From positions 1,860,001 through 1,924,000 of the forward strand of contig OY969789.1 of the NCBI GenBank assembly GCA_963703085.1: a stretch of 64,000 bases of DNA. The letters run 5' to 3'. The position numbers and the translations under genes were made by a program. Within the stretch, counting starts at the first letter, position 1. Every line of letters begins with the position of its first letter. This document shows, piece after piece, positions 9,518 through 18,593 of the stretch. This DNA is from DATAEG01 sp963703085. Lineage in GTDB: Bacteria > Actinomycetota > Actinomycetes > Mycobacteriales > Jatrophihabitantaceae. The notes under the pieces are model-generated. The model had not been told where the DNA came from, searched no databases, and worked only from the letters and a program-made list of their open reading frames with translations.

Positions 9518-10099
9518 GTGCCCGGGAAGTCAGGTCAGTCGCTCGCAGCAGGACGGATGCTGCTTGCGTTGCCGTCGTTGACCGATCCCAACTTTTCCCG
9601 CGCGGTGGTGTACCTGCTCGAGCATGATCCGGACGCAGGCAGCACCGGCGTGGTGGTCAACCGCCCGACGCATACCCCGGTCGGGCAGGTGCTGCCGGCG
9701 TGGCAGGGCACCATGACAGATCCCGATGTGGTGTTCCGCGGCGGCCCGGTGCAGCAGAACGGTGCGCTGTGCCTGGCCCGGGTACCGGCCCTCGACGACC
9801 TCATCCCCACCGGCGGGATCCGGGCCAGCCGGCACGGCGTCGGACTCGTCGACCTGGATTGGGACACCGCCGACGTCGTCGCCTCGGCGCAACAGTTGCG
9901 TGTATTCGCCGGGTACGCGGGCTGGTCCGCCGGTCAGCTGGAGGCCGAGATCGGCCGCAAGGACTGGTACGTGGTTCCCGGCGATGCCGCAGAGGTGTTC
10001 AGTGCCCAGCCGGAGAATCTCTGGAACCGGTTGTGGAAGCGCCAGCCGTTCCCGGCGTCGTTGCTCAGCTCGTATCCGGCTGATCCCACTCAGAACTGA
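9518..10099 (+). CDS. YqgE/AlgH family protein (UPF0301)
   Basis: Protein of 193 residues with the family signatures GRMLLALPSLTDPNFSRAVV, STGVVVNRPT and the glycine-rich FRGGPVQQ. The biochemical role of YqgE/AlgH proteins is unknown. I chose the GTG at 9518, just after the stop of the upstream regulator (4 bases apart), so the two are probably co-transcribed. Length is normal. Confidence 0.88.
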   Translation: MPGKSGQSLAAGRMLLALPSLTDPNFSRAVVYLLEHDPDAGSTGVVVNRPTHTPVGQVLPAWQGTMTDPDVVFRGGPVQQNGALCLARVPALDDLIPTGGIRASRHGVGLVDLDWDTADVVASAQQLRVFAGYAGWSAGQLEAEIGRKDWYVVPGDAAEVFSAQPENLWNRLWKRQPFPASLLSSYPADPTQN

Positions 10100-10207
10100 G
10101 GTCCCGCCAGTCTGGATCTGGGCTTGCGCCGGTCGGCCAGGAGGGCTGTAGTGGTCGGTGCACAAATCGGCCGGGCATGGTCGACCAACTCCATCGAAGG
10201 GCGTGAG

Positions 10208-11704
10208 ATGACTGCCGAAACTGCGAGCCCCCCGAGGTCAGTTCGAAGTCTCGTCCCCGCCCGGATGGACCGATTGCCGTGGACCCGGTTCCACTGGCTG
10301 ATCGTGGTCGGTCTCGGTGTCTCCTGGATCCTCGACGGGTTCGAGATCCAGATCGTCAGCCTGATGGGCGATTCCCTGCAGAAGCCGCAAGCGCTCGGAT
10401 TGACGTCCGCGGAGGTCGGCGCCACGGCCTCGTTCTACCTGGCCGGACAGGTGGCCGGTGCACTCGTCTTCGGCCGGATCACCGACAAGCTCGGTCGCAA
10501 GAAGCTGTTCATCCTCACGTTGGCCATCTATCTGGTCGGCAGCGGTCTGGCCGGATTCTCGTGGAACCTGTGGTCGCTGTTCATCTTCCGGTTCATCGCC
10601 GGTACCGGCATCGGTGGCGAGTACACCGCGATCAACTCCGCCATCGACGAGATCATCCCGGCGAAGTACCGCGGCCGGGTCGACATCGCCGTCAACGGCA
10701 CCTACTGGGGCGGCGCGGCACTGGGCGCGGCGTTGAGCCTGCTGCTGTTCAACGAGAAGTACGTCTCGCCGCACTGGGGCTGGCGGCTGGGCTTCTTCGT
10801 CGGTCCGGTGCTCGGCCTGATCATCATCTTCGTCCGGCGCACCATCCCGGAGAGCCCGCGCTGGCTGCTCACCCACGGCCGCGCCGAGGAGGCCGAGCAC
10901 ACGGTCGACGACATCGAGGAACGGGTGCGTGCGGAGGGCGTCGAGATCGAAGACGTCCCGGACAGCAAGGCATTGGAAGTGACCGACCCGCCGGTGCTCT
11001 CACTGTTCCAACTGGCCAAGGTGTTCTTCGGGCAGTACCCGAGGCGCTCGTTCCTCGGCTTCTCGATGATGGTCACCCAGGCGTTCCTGTTCAACGCGAT
11101 CTTCTTCACCGAGGCGCTGGTGCTCAAGCACTTCTACAACGTGCCGGGCGGTAGCGCGGGTTACTACTTCTTCCCGTTCGCGATCGGCAACCTGCTCGGC
11201 CCGTTGATCCTCGGCCCGCTGTTCGACACGATCGGCCGGCGCCGGATGATCTTCTCCACCTACGTTCTGTCCGGCCTGCTGCTCGCCCTGTCGGCATGGG
11301 CGTTCCACGCGGACATCCTCAACGCGGTGACGCAGACCGCGTTCTGGTGCGTGATCTTCTTCTTCGCGTCGGCCGGGGCGTCATCGGCATATCTGACGGT
11401 CAGCGAGATCTTTCCGTTGGAGCTGCGCGGGCAGGCGATTGCGTTCTTCTTCGCCATCTCCCAGGGCGCCGGCGGAGTCGTTGCGCCGTTCCTGTTCGGC
11501 CACCTCATCGGCGGGGCGAACAACGCCAATCCCGATCGCGGCCCGTTGACCTGGGGTTACCTCATCGGCGCGGTCATCATGATCACCGGAGGGGTGATCG
11601 CGCTGGTGTTCGGGTTGAACTCGGAGAGACAGTCGCTGGAGGACATCGCCGATCCGCTGTCCAAGGTGCAGCCGTCCTCGGCCACGTTGCCCGGAACGGC
11701 GTGA
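10208..11704 (+). CDS. MFS transporter, sugar/metabolite symporter type
   Basis: Membrane protein of 498 residues with 12 predicted helices. Sugar-porter or metabolite:H+ symporter hallmarks are GRITDKLGRKK after helix 2, RFIAGTGIGGEYTAINSAID in helix 4, IPESPRWLLTHGR after helix 6, and FDTIGRRRMI after helix 8. The substrate is unknown. I chose the ATG at 10208, preceded by AAGGGCG. It is followed 25 bases later by a UspA protein on the same strand. Confidence 0.88.
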   Translation: MTAETASPPRSVRSLVPARMDRLPWTRFHWLIVVGLGVSWILDGFEIQIVSLMGDSLQKPQALGLTSAEVGATASFYLAGQVAGALVFGRITDKLGRKKLFILTLAIYLVGSGLAGFSWNLWSLFIFRFIAGTGIGGEYTAINSAIDEIIPAKYRGRVDIAVNGTYWGGAALGAALSLLLFNEKYVSPHWGWRLGFFVGPVLGLIIIFVRRTIPESPRWLLTHGRAEEAEHTVDDIEERVRAEGVEIEDVPDSKALEVTDPPVLSLFQLAKVFFGQYPRRSFLGFSMMVTQAFLFNAIFFTEALVLKHFYNVPGGSAGYYFFPFAIGNLLGPLILGPLFDTIGRRRMIFSTYVLSGLLLALSAWAFHADILNAVTQTAFWCVIFFFASAGASSAYLTVSEIFPLELRGQAIAFFFAISQGAGGVVAPFLFGHLIGGANNANPDRGPLTWGYLIGAVIMITGGVIALVFGLNSERQSLEDIADPLSKVQPSSATLPGTA

Positions 11705-11729
11705 CTCGCGTGCGGAAGGAGGCGGGACG

Positions 11730-12290
11730 ATGGCAGCGGTAACCGGACCGATCGTCGTCGGGGTCAGTGCCCGGACCGGATCACCCGGGGCACTGCGGTG
11801 GGCCGCGGACGAGGCGCACCGGCGCGGCGCCGAGGTGGTCGCAGTGCTGGCGTGGCGGCCGGCGCGCCCACCGGCTGCGCCGGCCGGTCGACCGCCCGCC
11901 GTCTCGACGACGCAGGCGGCGGAGCTGGCCGCGCAGAGCGAAGCGCAGTTGCAAGCACTGGTCAGCAGCGCCTTGGGCCCGGATCACGGTGTGCAGTGCC
12001 GGGCGGTGCACGGCAAGGCCATCGAGGCGCTGCTCGAGGCCGGCGCGACGGCGCAACTGCTCGTGCTGGACGCCCCCCGGCCCGGACGCGCGGCGAAGCT
12101 GCGGACCTCGCTGCTCGGCCCGCAGCTCATCTATGCCGCGCCGTGCCCAGTGGTGGTGATCCCACCGCAGCCGGCCGACCGGCCGACCCCGGGAGCCAGG
12201 AGTGCTCGCACGATCGCATCGGCCGCGGCCGCGTCTGCCGCAGCGGCGGGACGTCCGGGGCTGCGGGTCTCGCCGCCACCTGCCTCCTGA
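11730..12290 (+). CDS. Universal stress protein (UspA family)
   Basis: Cytosolic protein of 186 residues with one Usp domain: an N-terminal beta strand IVVGVSARTGSPGALRWAADEA, then the C-terminal nucleotide-loop region LLGPQLIYAAPCPVVVIPP. The canonical G-2X-G-9X-G(S/T) loop is only partly kept, so ATP binding is uncertain. An Ala/Pro-rich tail of about 40 residues follows the domain. A strong ribosome binding site (GGAAGGAGG) precedes the ATG. It ends just before the hairpin terminator at 12311. Confidence 0.85.
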   Translation: MAAVTGPIVVGVSARTGSPGALRWAADEAHRRGAEVVAVLAWRPARPPAAPAGRPPAVSTTQAAELAAQSEAQLQALVSSALGPDHGVQCRAVHGKAIEALLEAGATAQLLVLDAPRPGRAAKLRTSLLGPQLIYAAPCPVVVIPPQPADRPTPGARSARTIASAAAASAAAAGRPGLRVSPPPAS

Positions 12291-12310
12291 GCGCAGCGCG
12301 GTATGACGAA

Positions 12311-12345
12311 CGAGGGCCGGCTCCCGAGACGGGAGCCGGCCCTCG
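12311..12345. terminator. Bidirectional hairpin terminator
   Basis: Perfect 16-base inverted repeat (CGAGGGCCGGCTCCCG and its complement) around a 3-base AGA loop. It lies between the convergent uspA-like gene and ino1. There is no long T tract, as is usual in high-GC actinobacteria. Confidence 0.85.
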
Positions 12346-12378
12346 CAACCGTGCAGAGCCAGTGGCTCAGCGATCAAC

Positions 12379-13512
12379 TCACTGCTCGGGTCGCAAGCTC
12401 CCCTCGTCCTCACCGGCGATGAACTTGGCCACCGCATCGCGCGCCTCGTCGTCGCTGTACTGCTCCGGCGGCGACTTCATGAAGTAGCTCGATGCAGACA
12501 GGACCGGGCCGCCGATGCCGCGGTCCTTGGCGATCTTCGCCGCGCGCACCGCGTCGATGATGACGCCGGCCGAGTTCGGCGAGTCGTGCACCTCGAGCTT
12601 GTACTCGAGGTTCAGCGGGGTGTCGCCGAACGAGCGGCCCTCGAGCCGCACGTAGGCCCACTTGCGGTCGTCCAACCACGGCACGTGATCCGACGGGCCG
12701 ATGTGCACATCCGCGCCGCGCATCTCGTGCGGGATCTGGCTGGTGACCGACTGGGTCTTGGAGATCTTCTTCGACTCCAGTCGCTTGCGCTCCAACATGT
12801 TCTTGAAGTCCATGTTGCCGCCGAAGTTGAGCTGATAGGTACGCAGCAGCTCCACTCCGCGGTCCTCGAACAGCTTCGCCAGAACGCGGTGCGTGATGGT
12901 TGCGCCGACCTGGCTCTTGATGTCGTCACCGATGATCGGCACGCCGGCGTCGGCGAACTTCTGCGCCCACTCCGGGTTGCTGGCGATGAACACCGGCAGT
13001 GCGTTGACGAAGGCCACCCCCGCATCGATGGCGCACTGCGCGTAGAACTTGTCGGCCTGCTCCGACCCGACCGGCAGGTAGGAGACCAGCACGTCGACCT
13101 GGGCGTCCTTGAGCACCTGCACGACGTCGACCGGCTCCTCTTCGGACTCGTCGATGATGTCGGTGTAGTACTCGCCCAGGCCGTCCAGGGTGTGCCCGCG
13201 CTGGACGGTCACGCCGGTGGGCGGCACGTCGCAGATCTTGATGGTGTTGTTCTCGCTGGCGACGATCGCCTCGGCGAGATCCTGACCGACCTTCTTGCCG
13301 TCGACATCGAACGCGGCGACGAACTTGACATCGCTCACGTGGTACGGGCCGAACTGAACGTGCATGAGCCCGGGCACCCGGACCGACGGGTCGGCGTCGG
13401 CGTAATAGCGCACGCCCTGGACCAGCGACGAAGCACAGTTGCCGACGCCGACGATGGCAACGCGGATGTCGTTGCTCGGTTGCTGGTCGCCATTTGAGGT
13501 ATGCGAACCCAT
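12379..13512 (-). CDS. ino1: Inositol-3-phosphate synthase
   Basis: NAD-dependent enzyme of 377 residues that converts glucose 6-phosphate to myo-inositol 3-phosphate, the precursor of phosphatidylinositol and mycothiol in actinobacteria. Visible motifs: the NAD-binding VAIVGVGNCASSLVQG near the N-terminus, SYLPVGSEQADKFYAQCA, the catalytic region GDDIKSQVGATITHR, and NFGGNMDFKNMLE. Length fits the actinobacterial type. It lies downstream of a PadR regulator on the same strand, 33 bases apart. The same pair occurs in Mycobacterium and Streptomyces. Confidence 0.96.
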   Translation of the reverse strand: MGSHTSNGDQQPSNDIRVAIVGVGNCASSLVQGVRYYADADPSVRVPGLMHVQFGPYHVSDVKFVAAFDVDGKKVGQDLAEAIVASENNTIKICDVPPTGVTVQRGHTLDGLGEYYTDIIDESEEEPVDVVQVLKDAQVDVLVSYLPVGSEQADKFYAQCAIDAGVAFVNALPVFIASNPEWAQKFADAGVPIIGDDIKSQVGATITHRVLAKLFEDRGVELLRTYQLNFGGNMDFKNMLERKRLESKKISKTQSVTSQIPHEMRGADVHIGPSDHVPWLDDRKWAYVRLEGRSFGDTPLNLEYKLEVHDSPNSAGVIIDAVRAAKIAKDRGIGGPVLSASSYFMKSPPEQYSDDEARDAVAKFIAGEDEGSLRPEQ

Positions 13513-13545
13513 GGGTCCTCCTTCGTGAGGTGAGACTGACTCAGG

Positions 13546-14115
13546 TCAGCTGGTGGGATCGTCCGGTGCTGCCGGTCGATCGCTGTGGATCTCGTTGTCG
13601 ATCAACTCGGACAGCCACCGCACTTCGCGGTTGACCGACTCGAGCCCGTGCTCCTGCAGCTGCAGGGTGTAGCTGTCGAGGCGCTGGCGGGTGGTCGCCA
13701 GCGAGCTGGCCATCCCGTCCCGTTGCTCCTCTACGCGACGGCGGCGCCCTTCCAGAATCCGCAGTCGGATGTCCGACCGGGTCTGCGCGAAGAACGCCAA
13801 CCGGGCGCCGAACCCCTCTTCGTCAAAGGCGTCCGGCCCGACCTGCTCGAGCAGTTCGGCAAGGTGCTCCTTGCCTTCCGCGGTGAGCCGGTAGACCCGC
13901 TTGCCCCGGCGCGAGCGAGCGCCGGCTGGTGTTGCGCCGTCCACGGGTGCCTCTTCGGTGATCCACCCGGCTTCGGAGAGTTTCCGCAACGTCGGATAGA
14001 GCGAGCCGTAGGAGAACGCCCGGAAGGTGCCGAGCAGGTTGGACAGTCGCTTGCGCAGCTCGTATCCGTGCATGGGGCTCTCGTTGAGCAACCCCAGGAC
14101 GGCGATTTCCAGCAA
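13546..14115 (-). CDS. PadR family transcriptional regulator
   Basis: DNA-binding repressor with an N-terminal winged helix: the ESPMHGYELRKRL helix, SYGSLYPTLRKLSEAGWI and wing KRVYRLTAEGKEHL. A C-terminal coiled-coil dimerisation region follows. I chose the TTG at 14115, which gives 189 residues beginning LLEIAVLGLL, the usual PadR start, with AAGGGG about 9 bases upstream. An ATG at 14178 is possible, but it would place the start inside the palindrome at 14167-14185, which looks like an operator. It probably autoregulates and may control the downstream ino1. Confidence 0.88.
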   Translation of the reverse strand: MLEIAVLGLLNESPMHGYELRKRLSNLLGTFRAFSYGSLYPTLRKLSEAGWITEEAPVDGATPAGARSRRGKRVYRLTAEGKEHLAELLEQVGPDAFDEEGFGARLAFFAQTRSDIRLRILEGRRRRVEEQRDGMASSLATTRQRLDSYTLQLQEHGLESVNREVRWLSELIDNEIHSDRPAAPDDPTS

Positions 14116-14166
14116 CGCAGCCGACCCCTTCCCAGGTGCGATGTGCCACCGCGATATGCCTTCGCG

Positions 14167-14185
14167 ATGTATCAGCACGATACAT
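14167..14185. promoter_or_regulatory. Probable PadR operator
   Basis: Perfect palindrome ATGTATC-N5-GATACAT, upstream of padR and between it and the divergent DUF5318 gene. PadR operators often have ATGT...ACAT arms (known for the family). That this one is bound by the neighbouring PadR is inference. Confidence 0.6.
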
Positions 14186-14257
14186 GAGAGAGAGTCGGCA
14201 CCGCCACCGGACCAGTGGGGTCGGGCCTGACCACCGTCCGGATCCGGGCGTAATCTC

Positions 14258-14650
14258 GTGCGGGTGCTGGCCCGTCGGGATGTCGTCGACTACGCGTTGC
14301 AGCGTCGTGCCGCGCTGTCGGATCTGCGTACCGGGCGGCGTTCGGCGTGGGACCTCTGCGACGCCCATCCGCACCTCAAGCTTGCCGCCAAGCACTACGG
14401 CCAGCCAGCCGCGTCGGCGTGTCCGGTCTGCAAGGACCCGGGAATGGCCGAGGTGCACTTCGTCTACGGCGACGAGCTGCGCACCGCCGCCGGCCAGGCC
14501 AAGTCCGTGGGCGAGTTGGCCCGGATGAGCGACCAGTACGAGCGCTTCGCTGTGTACGCAGTGGAGGTGTGCACCGAATGCGGGTGGAATCACCTGGTCC
14601 GGTCGTTCGCACTGGGGCACGGCGGCTACTCCACCGCTGCCGAGGGCTGA
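14258..14650 (+). CDS. DUF5318 family zinc-ribbon protein
   Basis: Small protein of 130 residues with two CxxC pairs (CPVC near residue 56 and CTEC near residue 107) that should bind one zinc ion. Start region VDYALQRRAAL and end WNHLVRSFALG are typical of the actinobacterial DUF5318 family (Rv0049 position, from memory). Function is unknown. It lies upstream of ponA with 167 bases between them, in the same order as in Mycobacterium. Confidence 0.85.
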   Translation: MRVLARRDVVDYALQRRAALSDLRTGRRSAWDLCDAHPHLKLAAKHYGQPAASACPVCKDPGMAEVHFVYGDELRTAAGQAKSVGELARMSDQYERFAVYAVEVCTECGWNHLVRSFALGHGGYSTAAEG

Positions 14651-14817
14651 CTGGCAGGCTGAGCTTGCAGTGAGCGGCGCTGGCGCGCCTGAACGCCACC
14701 GCGCACTCTCGATTGCAGCATTGAGGCGATCCGGGCGCATTCGCCCGGCGCTGATGCCGTGTCCAGCCCGGAGCGCCGTACGTGCGCTCCGGCCGCCCGT
14801 GAAGGAGTCGTCGCCGC

Positions 14818-17076
14818 GTGTCCGATAGTCCCAGGAAAGTAGCCGGGGAGGGCCGTCGCCGTGCGACGAGTACCCGCCGGCCGGGCTGGTGGCGGCGCCG
14901 GCGCATGCAAAAGAAGCAGCGCCTGGCCGCGATGTCGCGCAAGCGCCGGGTGTGGCGGCGGGTCGCACTCACCGGCACATGGTTGCTGGGGCTGATCGCC
15001 GTACTGATGGTGGTCGTCGTCACGCTCTTCTACACGCTCACTCGGGTGCCGGAACCGGGCGATCTCCAAGTCCAGCAGGTGGCCACGGTCACCTACTCCA
15101 ACGGCCAGGTCATGGCGAAGCTCGGCTCGGTGAACCGGATCAACGTGCCACTGTCGAAGGTGCCCGAAGCGGTGCGCTGGGCCGTGATTGCCGCGGAGGA
15201 CCGCAGCTTCTATTCGGAGAGCGGCGTCTCGATCAAGGGCACGTTGCGCGCAGCGGTGAACGATGCGACCGGCGGTGACACCCAGGGCGGCTCCGGGATC
15301 ACCCAGCAATACGTCAAGAACGCCTACCTGAACTCCGAACGCACCTTGACCCGCAAGCTCAAGGAGCTGGCGATCGCGGTCAAGCTCGACCGGCACTACT
15401 CGAAGGACCAGATCCTGGAGTGGTATCTCAACACCATCTACTTCGGTCGTGGCGCGTACGGCATCGAGGCCGCATCGGAGGCGTACTTCAAGACCAGCGT
15501 CGACAAGCTGAGCGTCAGCCAGGGCGCACTACTGGCCGGGCTCATCCAGGCGCCGAGTTACTACGACCCGGCCAACGCGAAGGTCGCCGCCGAGCAGCGG
15601 TGGAACTACGTCCTGGACGGGATGGTCAGCATCCATCATCTCGACGCGGCCACCCGGGCGAAGGAGGTCTTCCCGACGACGGTGAAAGCGGCTGCCAACC
15701 AGCTCGGCGCAACCGGCCCGGAGGGACTGATCGTCACGCAGGTGAAGGCCGAGCTCGAGAAGGACGGCATCAGCGAGGCACAGCTGAACACCCAGGGCCT
15801 GAAGATCCAGACCACCATCGACCAGTCCGCGCAGCGCGACGCCGAGTCGTCGATCAAGTCCGTGTACGGATCCCTCACCGCGAAACAGAAGAAGGACAAG
15901 CTGCGCGAGGCGCTGGTCTCGGTCAACCCCAAGACCGGCGGAGTGCTGGCCTATTACGGCGGCAGCGACCCGACCGGCTACGACTACGCGCAGGCGTGGC
16001 GCGCGCCGGGCTCGTCGTTCAAGCCGTTCACGCTGGCCGCCGTGCTGCAGGCCAACCTGGCCGGCGTGAAGCCGGCGTACAACCTCAACTCGCTGGTCGA
16101 CGGCAGCCAGCCGGCTCACCTGCCCGGCCTGCCCCCGGTCACCAACGACCCGGGCGACGCCGGGTTCAGCCACATGCTCAGCATTCAGCAGGCGATGACA
16201 GTCTCGTTGAACACCGCGTTCGCCCGGCTGGCGCAGAGCGTCGGACCGGCAAAGGTGGCCGCCGCCGCGCACGCCGCGGGCATCCCGCTCACCATGACCC
16301 GTTCCGCCGGCGACGACGCCGGGCAGAAGACGCTGCAACTGAACGGGACGACGAACGCGTCGATCGGTTACGGCAGTTACCGGGTCCGTCCGATAGACCA
16401 GGCCGCGGCGATGGCCACGTTCGCCAACGGCGGTATCGAGCACAACAGCTACTTCGTGCAGAAGGTGACCGACTCCAACGGCAAGGTGCTCTACCAACAC
16501 AAGGACGCCGGCAAGCGGGTGTTCGACGCGAAGATCGCCAACGACGTCGCGGTGAGCATGAAGGACGTGGCCGCCTGGTCGAACGATGCGCTGACCGGTG
16601 GCCGTCCCTCGGGAGCGAAGACCGGCACCGTCGGACTGACCGGCGCCAACGACGGAAACAGCGACGCCTGGATGGTCGGCTTCACCCCTCAGGCCAGCAC
16701 CGCGGTCTGGACCGGCAACGACCAGACGTCGATCCCGGTGGTGAACAAGGACGGTGCGGCGCTCTACGGCGCGAACATGCCCGGCCAGGCGTGGAAGCTG
16801 TTCATGGACACTTATCTTGACGGCAAGGCAGTGCTGCCGCTGCCGACCAAGGCGCTGATCACCAACGGCTCGAACCAGTCGACCAGCAACTCGCCCAGCC
16901 CCACGCCGCGGACCACGCCGAAGACCACCCCGAAGACCACGCCCACCTCGCCGACCACTCCGTCCAGCCCGAGCACGCCGAGTTCTCCCTCGTCGCCGAG
17001 TTCGCCGTCCGGGTCACCGACCCCGACGCCCACCAAGACGACGACCACCAAGAAGCCGGCTGGGCAGGGTGGCTGA
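14818..17076 (+). CDS. ponA: Class A penicillin-binding protein (transglycosylase/transpeptidase)
   Basis: Bifunctional peptidoglycan synthase of 752 residues. A basic cytosolic N-terminus (about 45 residues) and one transmembrane helix (about residues 50-75) are followed by the GT51 domain (AAEDRSFYSESG with the catalytic Glu, GGSGITQQYVKN, RKLKELAIAVKLD). The transpeptidase domain carries all three motifs: SSFK (Ser399 nucleophile, Lys402), SLN (463-465) and KTGT (601-604). A C-terminal Pro/Thr/Ser-rich, probably disordered tail of about 90 residues contains short repeats such as TTPK. The start is the GTG at 14818. The position matches ponA/ponA1 next to GT87 and rpsF. Confidence 0.95.
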   Translation: MSDSPRKVAGEGRRRATSTRRPGWWRRRRMQKKQRLAAMSRKRRVWRRVALTGTWLLGLIAVLMVVVVTLFYTLTRVPEPGDLQVQQVATVTYSNGQVMAKLGSVNRINVPLSKVPEAVRWAVIAAEDRSFYSESGVSIKGTLRAAVNDATGGDTQGGSGITQQYVKNAYLNSERTLTRKLKELAIAVKLDRHYSKDQILEWYLNTIYFGRGAYGIEAASEAYFKTSVDKLSVSQGALLAGLIQAPSYYDPANAKVAAEQRWNYVLDGMVSIHHLDAATRAKEVFPTTVKAAANQLGATGPEGLIVTQVKAELEKDGISEAQLNTQGLKIQTTIDQSAQRDAESSIKSVYGSLTAKQKKDKLREALVSVNPKTGGVLAYYGGSDPTGYDYAQAWRAPGSSFKPFTLAAVLQANLAGVKPAYNLNSLVDGSQPAHLPGLPPVTNDPGDAGFSHMLSIQQAMTVSLNTAFARLAQSVGPAKVAAAAHAAGIPLTMTRSAGDDAGQKTLQLNGTTNASIGYGSYRVRPIDQAAAMATFANGGIEHNSYFVQKVTDSNGKVLYQHKDAGKRVFDAKIANDVAVSMKDVAAWSNDALTGGRPSGAKTGTVGLTGANDGNSDAWMVGFTPQASTAVWTGNDQTSIPVVNKDGAALYGANMPGQAWKLFMDTYLDGKAVLPLPTKALITNGSNQSTSNSPSPTPRTTPKTTPKTTPTSPTTPSSPSTPSSPSSPSSPSGSPTPTPTKTTTTKKPAGQGG

Positions 17077-17120
17077 GTTCGTGTGCCGCGCTGGTTGACC
17101 GGGTCTGACAGGATCGGCGG

Positions 17121-18557
17121 GTGAGATCGCCGGCCGCTCCTGCCACCCCGGGCTGGCAGGACCCGACCGTCGCCCGGGCCAGCCGGGTGATCGGTGGGCC
17201 CAAGGGCCGCTACGCCGCGACGGCGTCGTTGTACTGGACGCCGATCCGGGTGTTGCTGGTGATCTGCGCCGGCACGTTGCTGCTGGCCTACGCACAGAAG
17301 TCGCCGTGCGCCAACGCGCAGTGGGCCAACCACCGGCAGTACACCCAAGCCTGCTACTCCGACGTCATCCCGCTCTGGGGCGCCGAGCGACTGGATGTCG
17401 GCGCGGTGCCGTACCGCGATCAAGCAGTCGAGTATCCGGTGTTGACCGGTGGGTTCATGTGGGCCACCGCGGAGATCACCCGCGGCGTCGCCGCGCTGCA
17501 CAAGACGAACGACCAGGTCGTCATCTTCGGTATCGCCACGTGCATCCTGCTGGCCTTGCTCGGGCTGGCGACCGTGGGATTCACCGCCGGCGCGGCCGGC
17601 CGGCGTCCGTACGACGCGGCTATTTTCGCCGCCAGCCCGTTGCTGATCTTCCATGCGTTCTCCAACTGGGACCTGCTGGCAATGGCCTTCACCGCTGCTG
17701 CGCTCTGGGCCTGGTCGCGGGCCAGACCGGTGCCGGCCGGTGTCCTCATCGGGTTGGGCACCGCGGCGAAGCTGTATCCCGGGCTACTGCTGGTACCGAT
17801 CTGGGTGCTCGCCGTGCGCACTCGCAACTATCGGCCGGCGGTGTGGTGCACGGTCGCCGCCGGGGCGACCTGGCTCGCGGTCAACCTGCCGGTCGCGGCG
17901 AACTACTTCACCGGCTGGAAGGAGTTCTACACGTTCTCCTCCGACCGTCCGGCGGAGGCGAGCACGCTCTGGCAGATGGCGCACTACCTGCGCTCGGTCG
18001 GGTTGTTCGGCGGCAATCCCGGGGACTGGGTGCCGCCCAGTGTCGCCGTTGCGGTCGTGGTGCTCGGCGCGTTCGCGGTGGTGGCCTGGCTCGGCCTGAA
18101 CGCACCCACGCGACCGCGGCTGGCTCAGCTGGTGTTCCTCATCGTCGCCGCATTCCTGCTGACCACGAAGGTATGGAGTCCGCAGTACTCGCTATGGCTG
18201 GTGCCGCTGCTCGCGTTGGCCCGCCCGCGGTGGCGGATCGCGATTCTCTGGCAGTTCAGCGAGATCGTCGTGTGGATCGTGACGTTGCTATGGCTGTCCA
18301 CGTCCGGCGACGCGTTCACTGCGGCCAGTCGCGGTCCGACCTACGGCTGGGTGGCCCTCGCCTGCCTGATCCGCGACGGGATGCTCCTGGCGATCTGCTG
18401 CCTCGTCGTGCGGGAGATGTGGCGACCGGAACTCGACGTGGTGCGCGCCGATGGCTTGGACGATCCCGGTGGCGGCGTGTTCGACGGGGCGGTTGATCAC
18501 TGGAGCCGCTTGGCCCGGCAGGAACGACGGCTGCTCGCCGATCACCTCGTCGGCTGA
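17121..18557 (+). CDS. Glycosyltransferase 87 family membrane protein
   Basis: Polytopic protein of 478 residues with about 10-12 hydrophobic segments, of the GT87 (DUF2029) mannosyltransferase type that uses polyprenyl-phosphate mannose. Recognisable parts are DVIPLWGAERLDVGAVPYRD with its acidic residues in the first extracytoplasmic loop, EYPVLTGGFMW, FSNWDLLAMAF and LGTAAKLYPGLLL. It lies 44 bases after ponA. The order ponA-GT87-rpsF also occurs in Mycobacterium (Rv0051). The acceptor is unknown. Confidence 0.87.
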   Translation: MRSPAAPATPGWQDPTVARASRVIGGPKGRYAATASLYWTPIRVLLVICAGTLLLAYAQKSPCANAQWANHRQYTQACYSDVIPLWGAERLDVGAVPYRDQAVEYPVLTGGFMWATAEITRGVAALHKTNDQVVIFGIATCILLALLGLATVGFTAGAAGRRPYDAAIFAASPLLIFHAFSNWDLLAMAFTAAALWAWSRARPVPAGVLIGLGTAAKLYPGLLLVPIWVLAVRTRNYRPAVWCTVAAGATWLAVNLPVAANYFTGWKEFYTFSSDRPAEASTLWQMAHYLRSVGLFGGNPGDWVPPSVAVAVVVLGAFAVVAWLGLNAPTRPRLAQLVFLIVAAFLLTTKVWSPQYSLWLVPLLALARPRWRIAILWQFSEIVVWIVTLLWLSTSGDAFTAASRGPTYGWVALACLIRDGMLLAICCLVVREMWRPELDVVRADGLDDPGGGVFDGAVDHWSRLARQERRLLADHLVG

Positions 18558-18593
18558 GCCGCGCGTTCGCCGCGGTCGCCTTGGCCTGCTGCC

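Noticed and set aside
16900..17060. Short repeats at the ponA 3' end as a CRISPR or mobile repeat
   Set aside because: They are in-frame Thr/Pro/Ser codons of the PBP tail.
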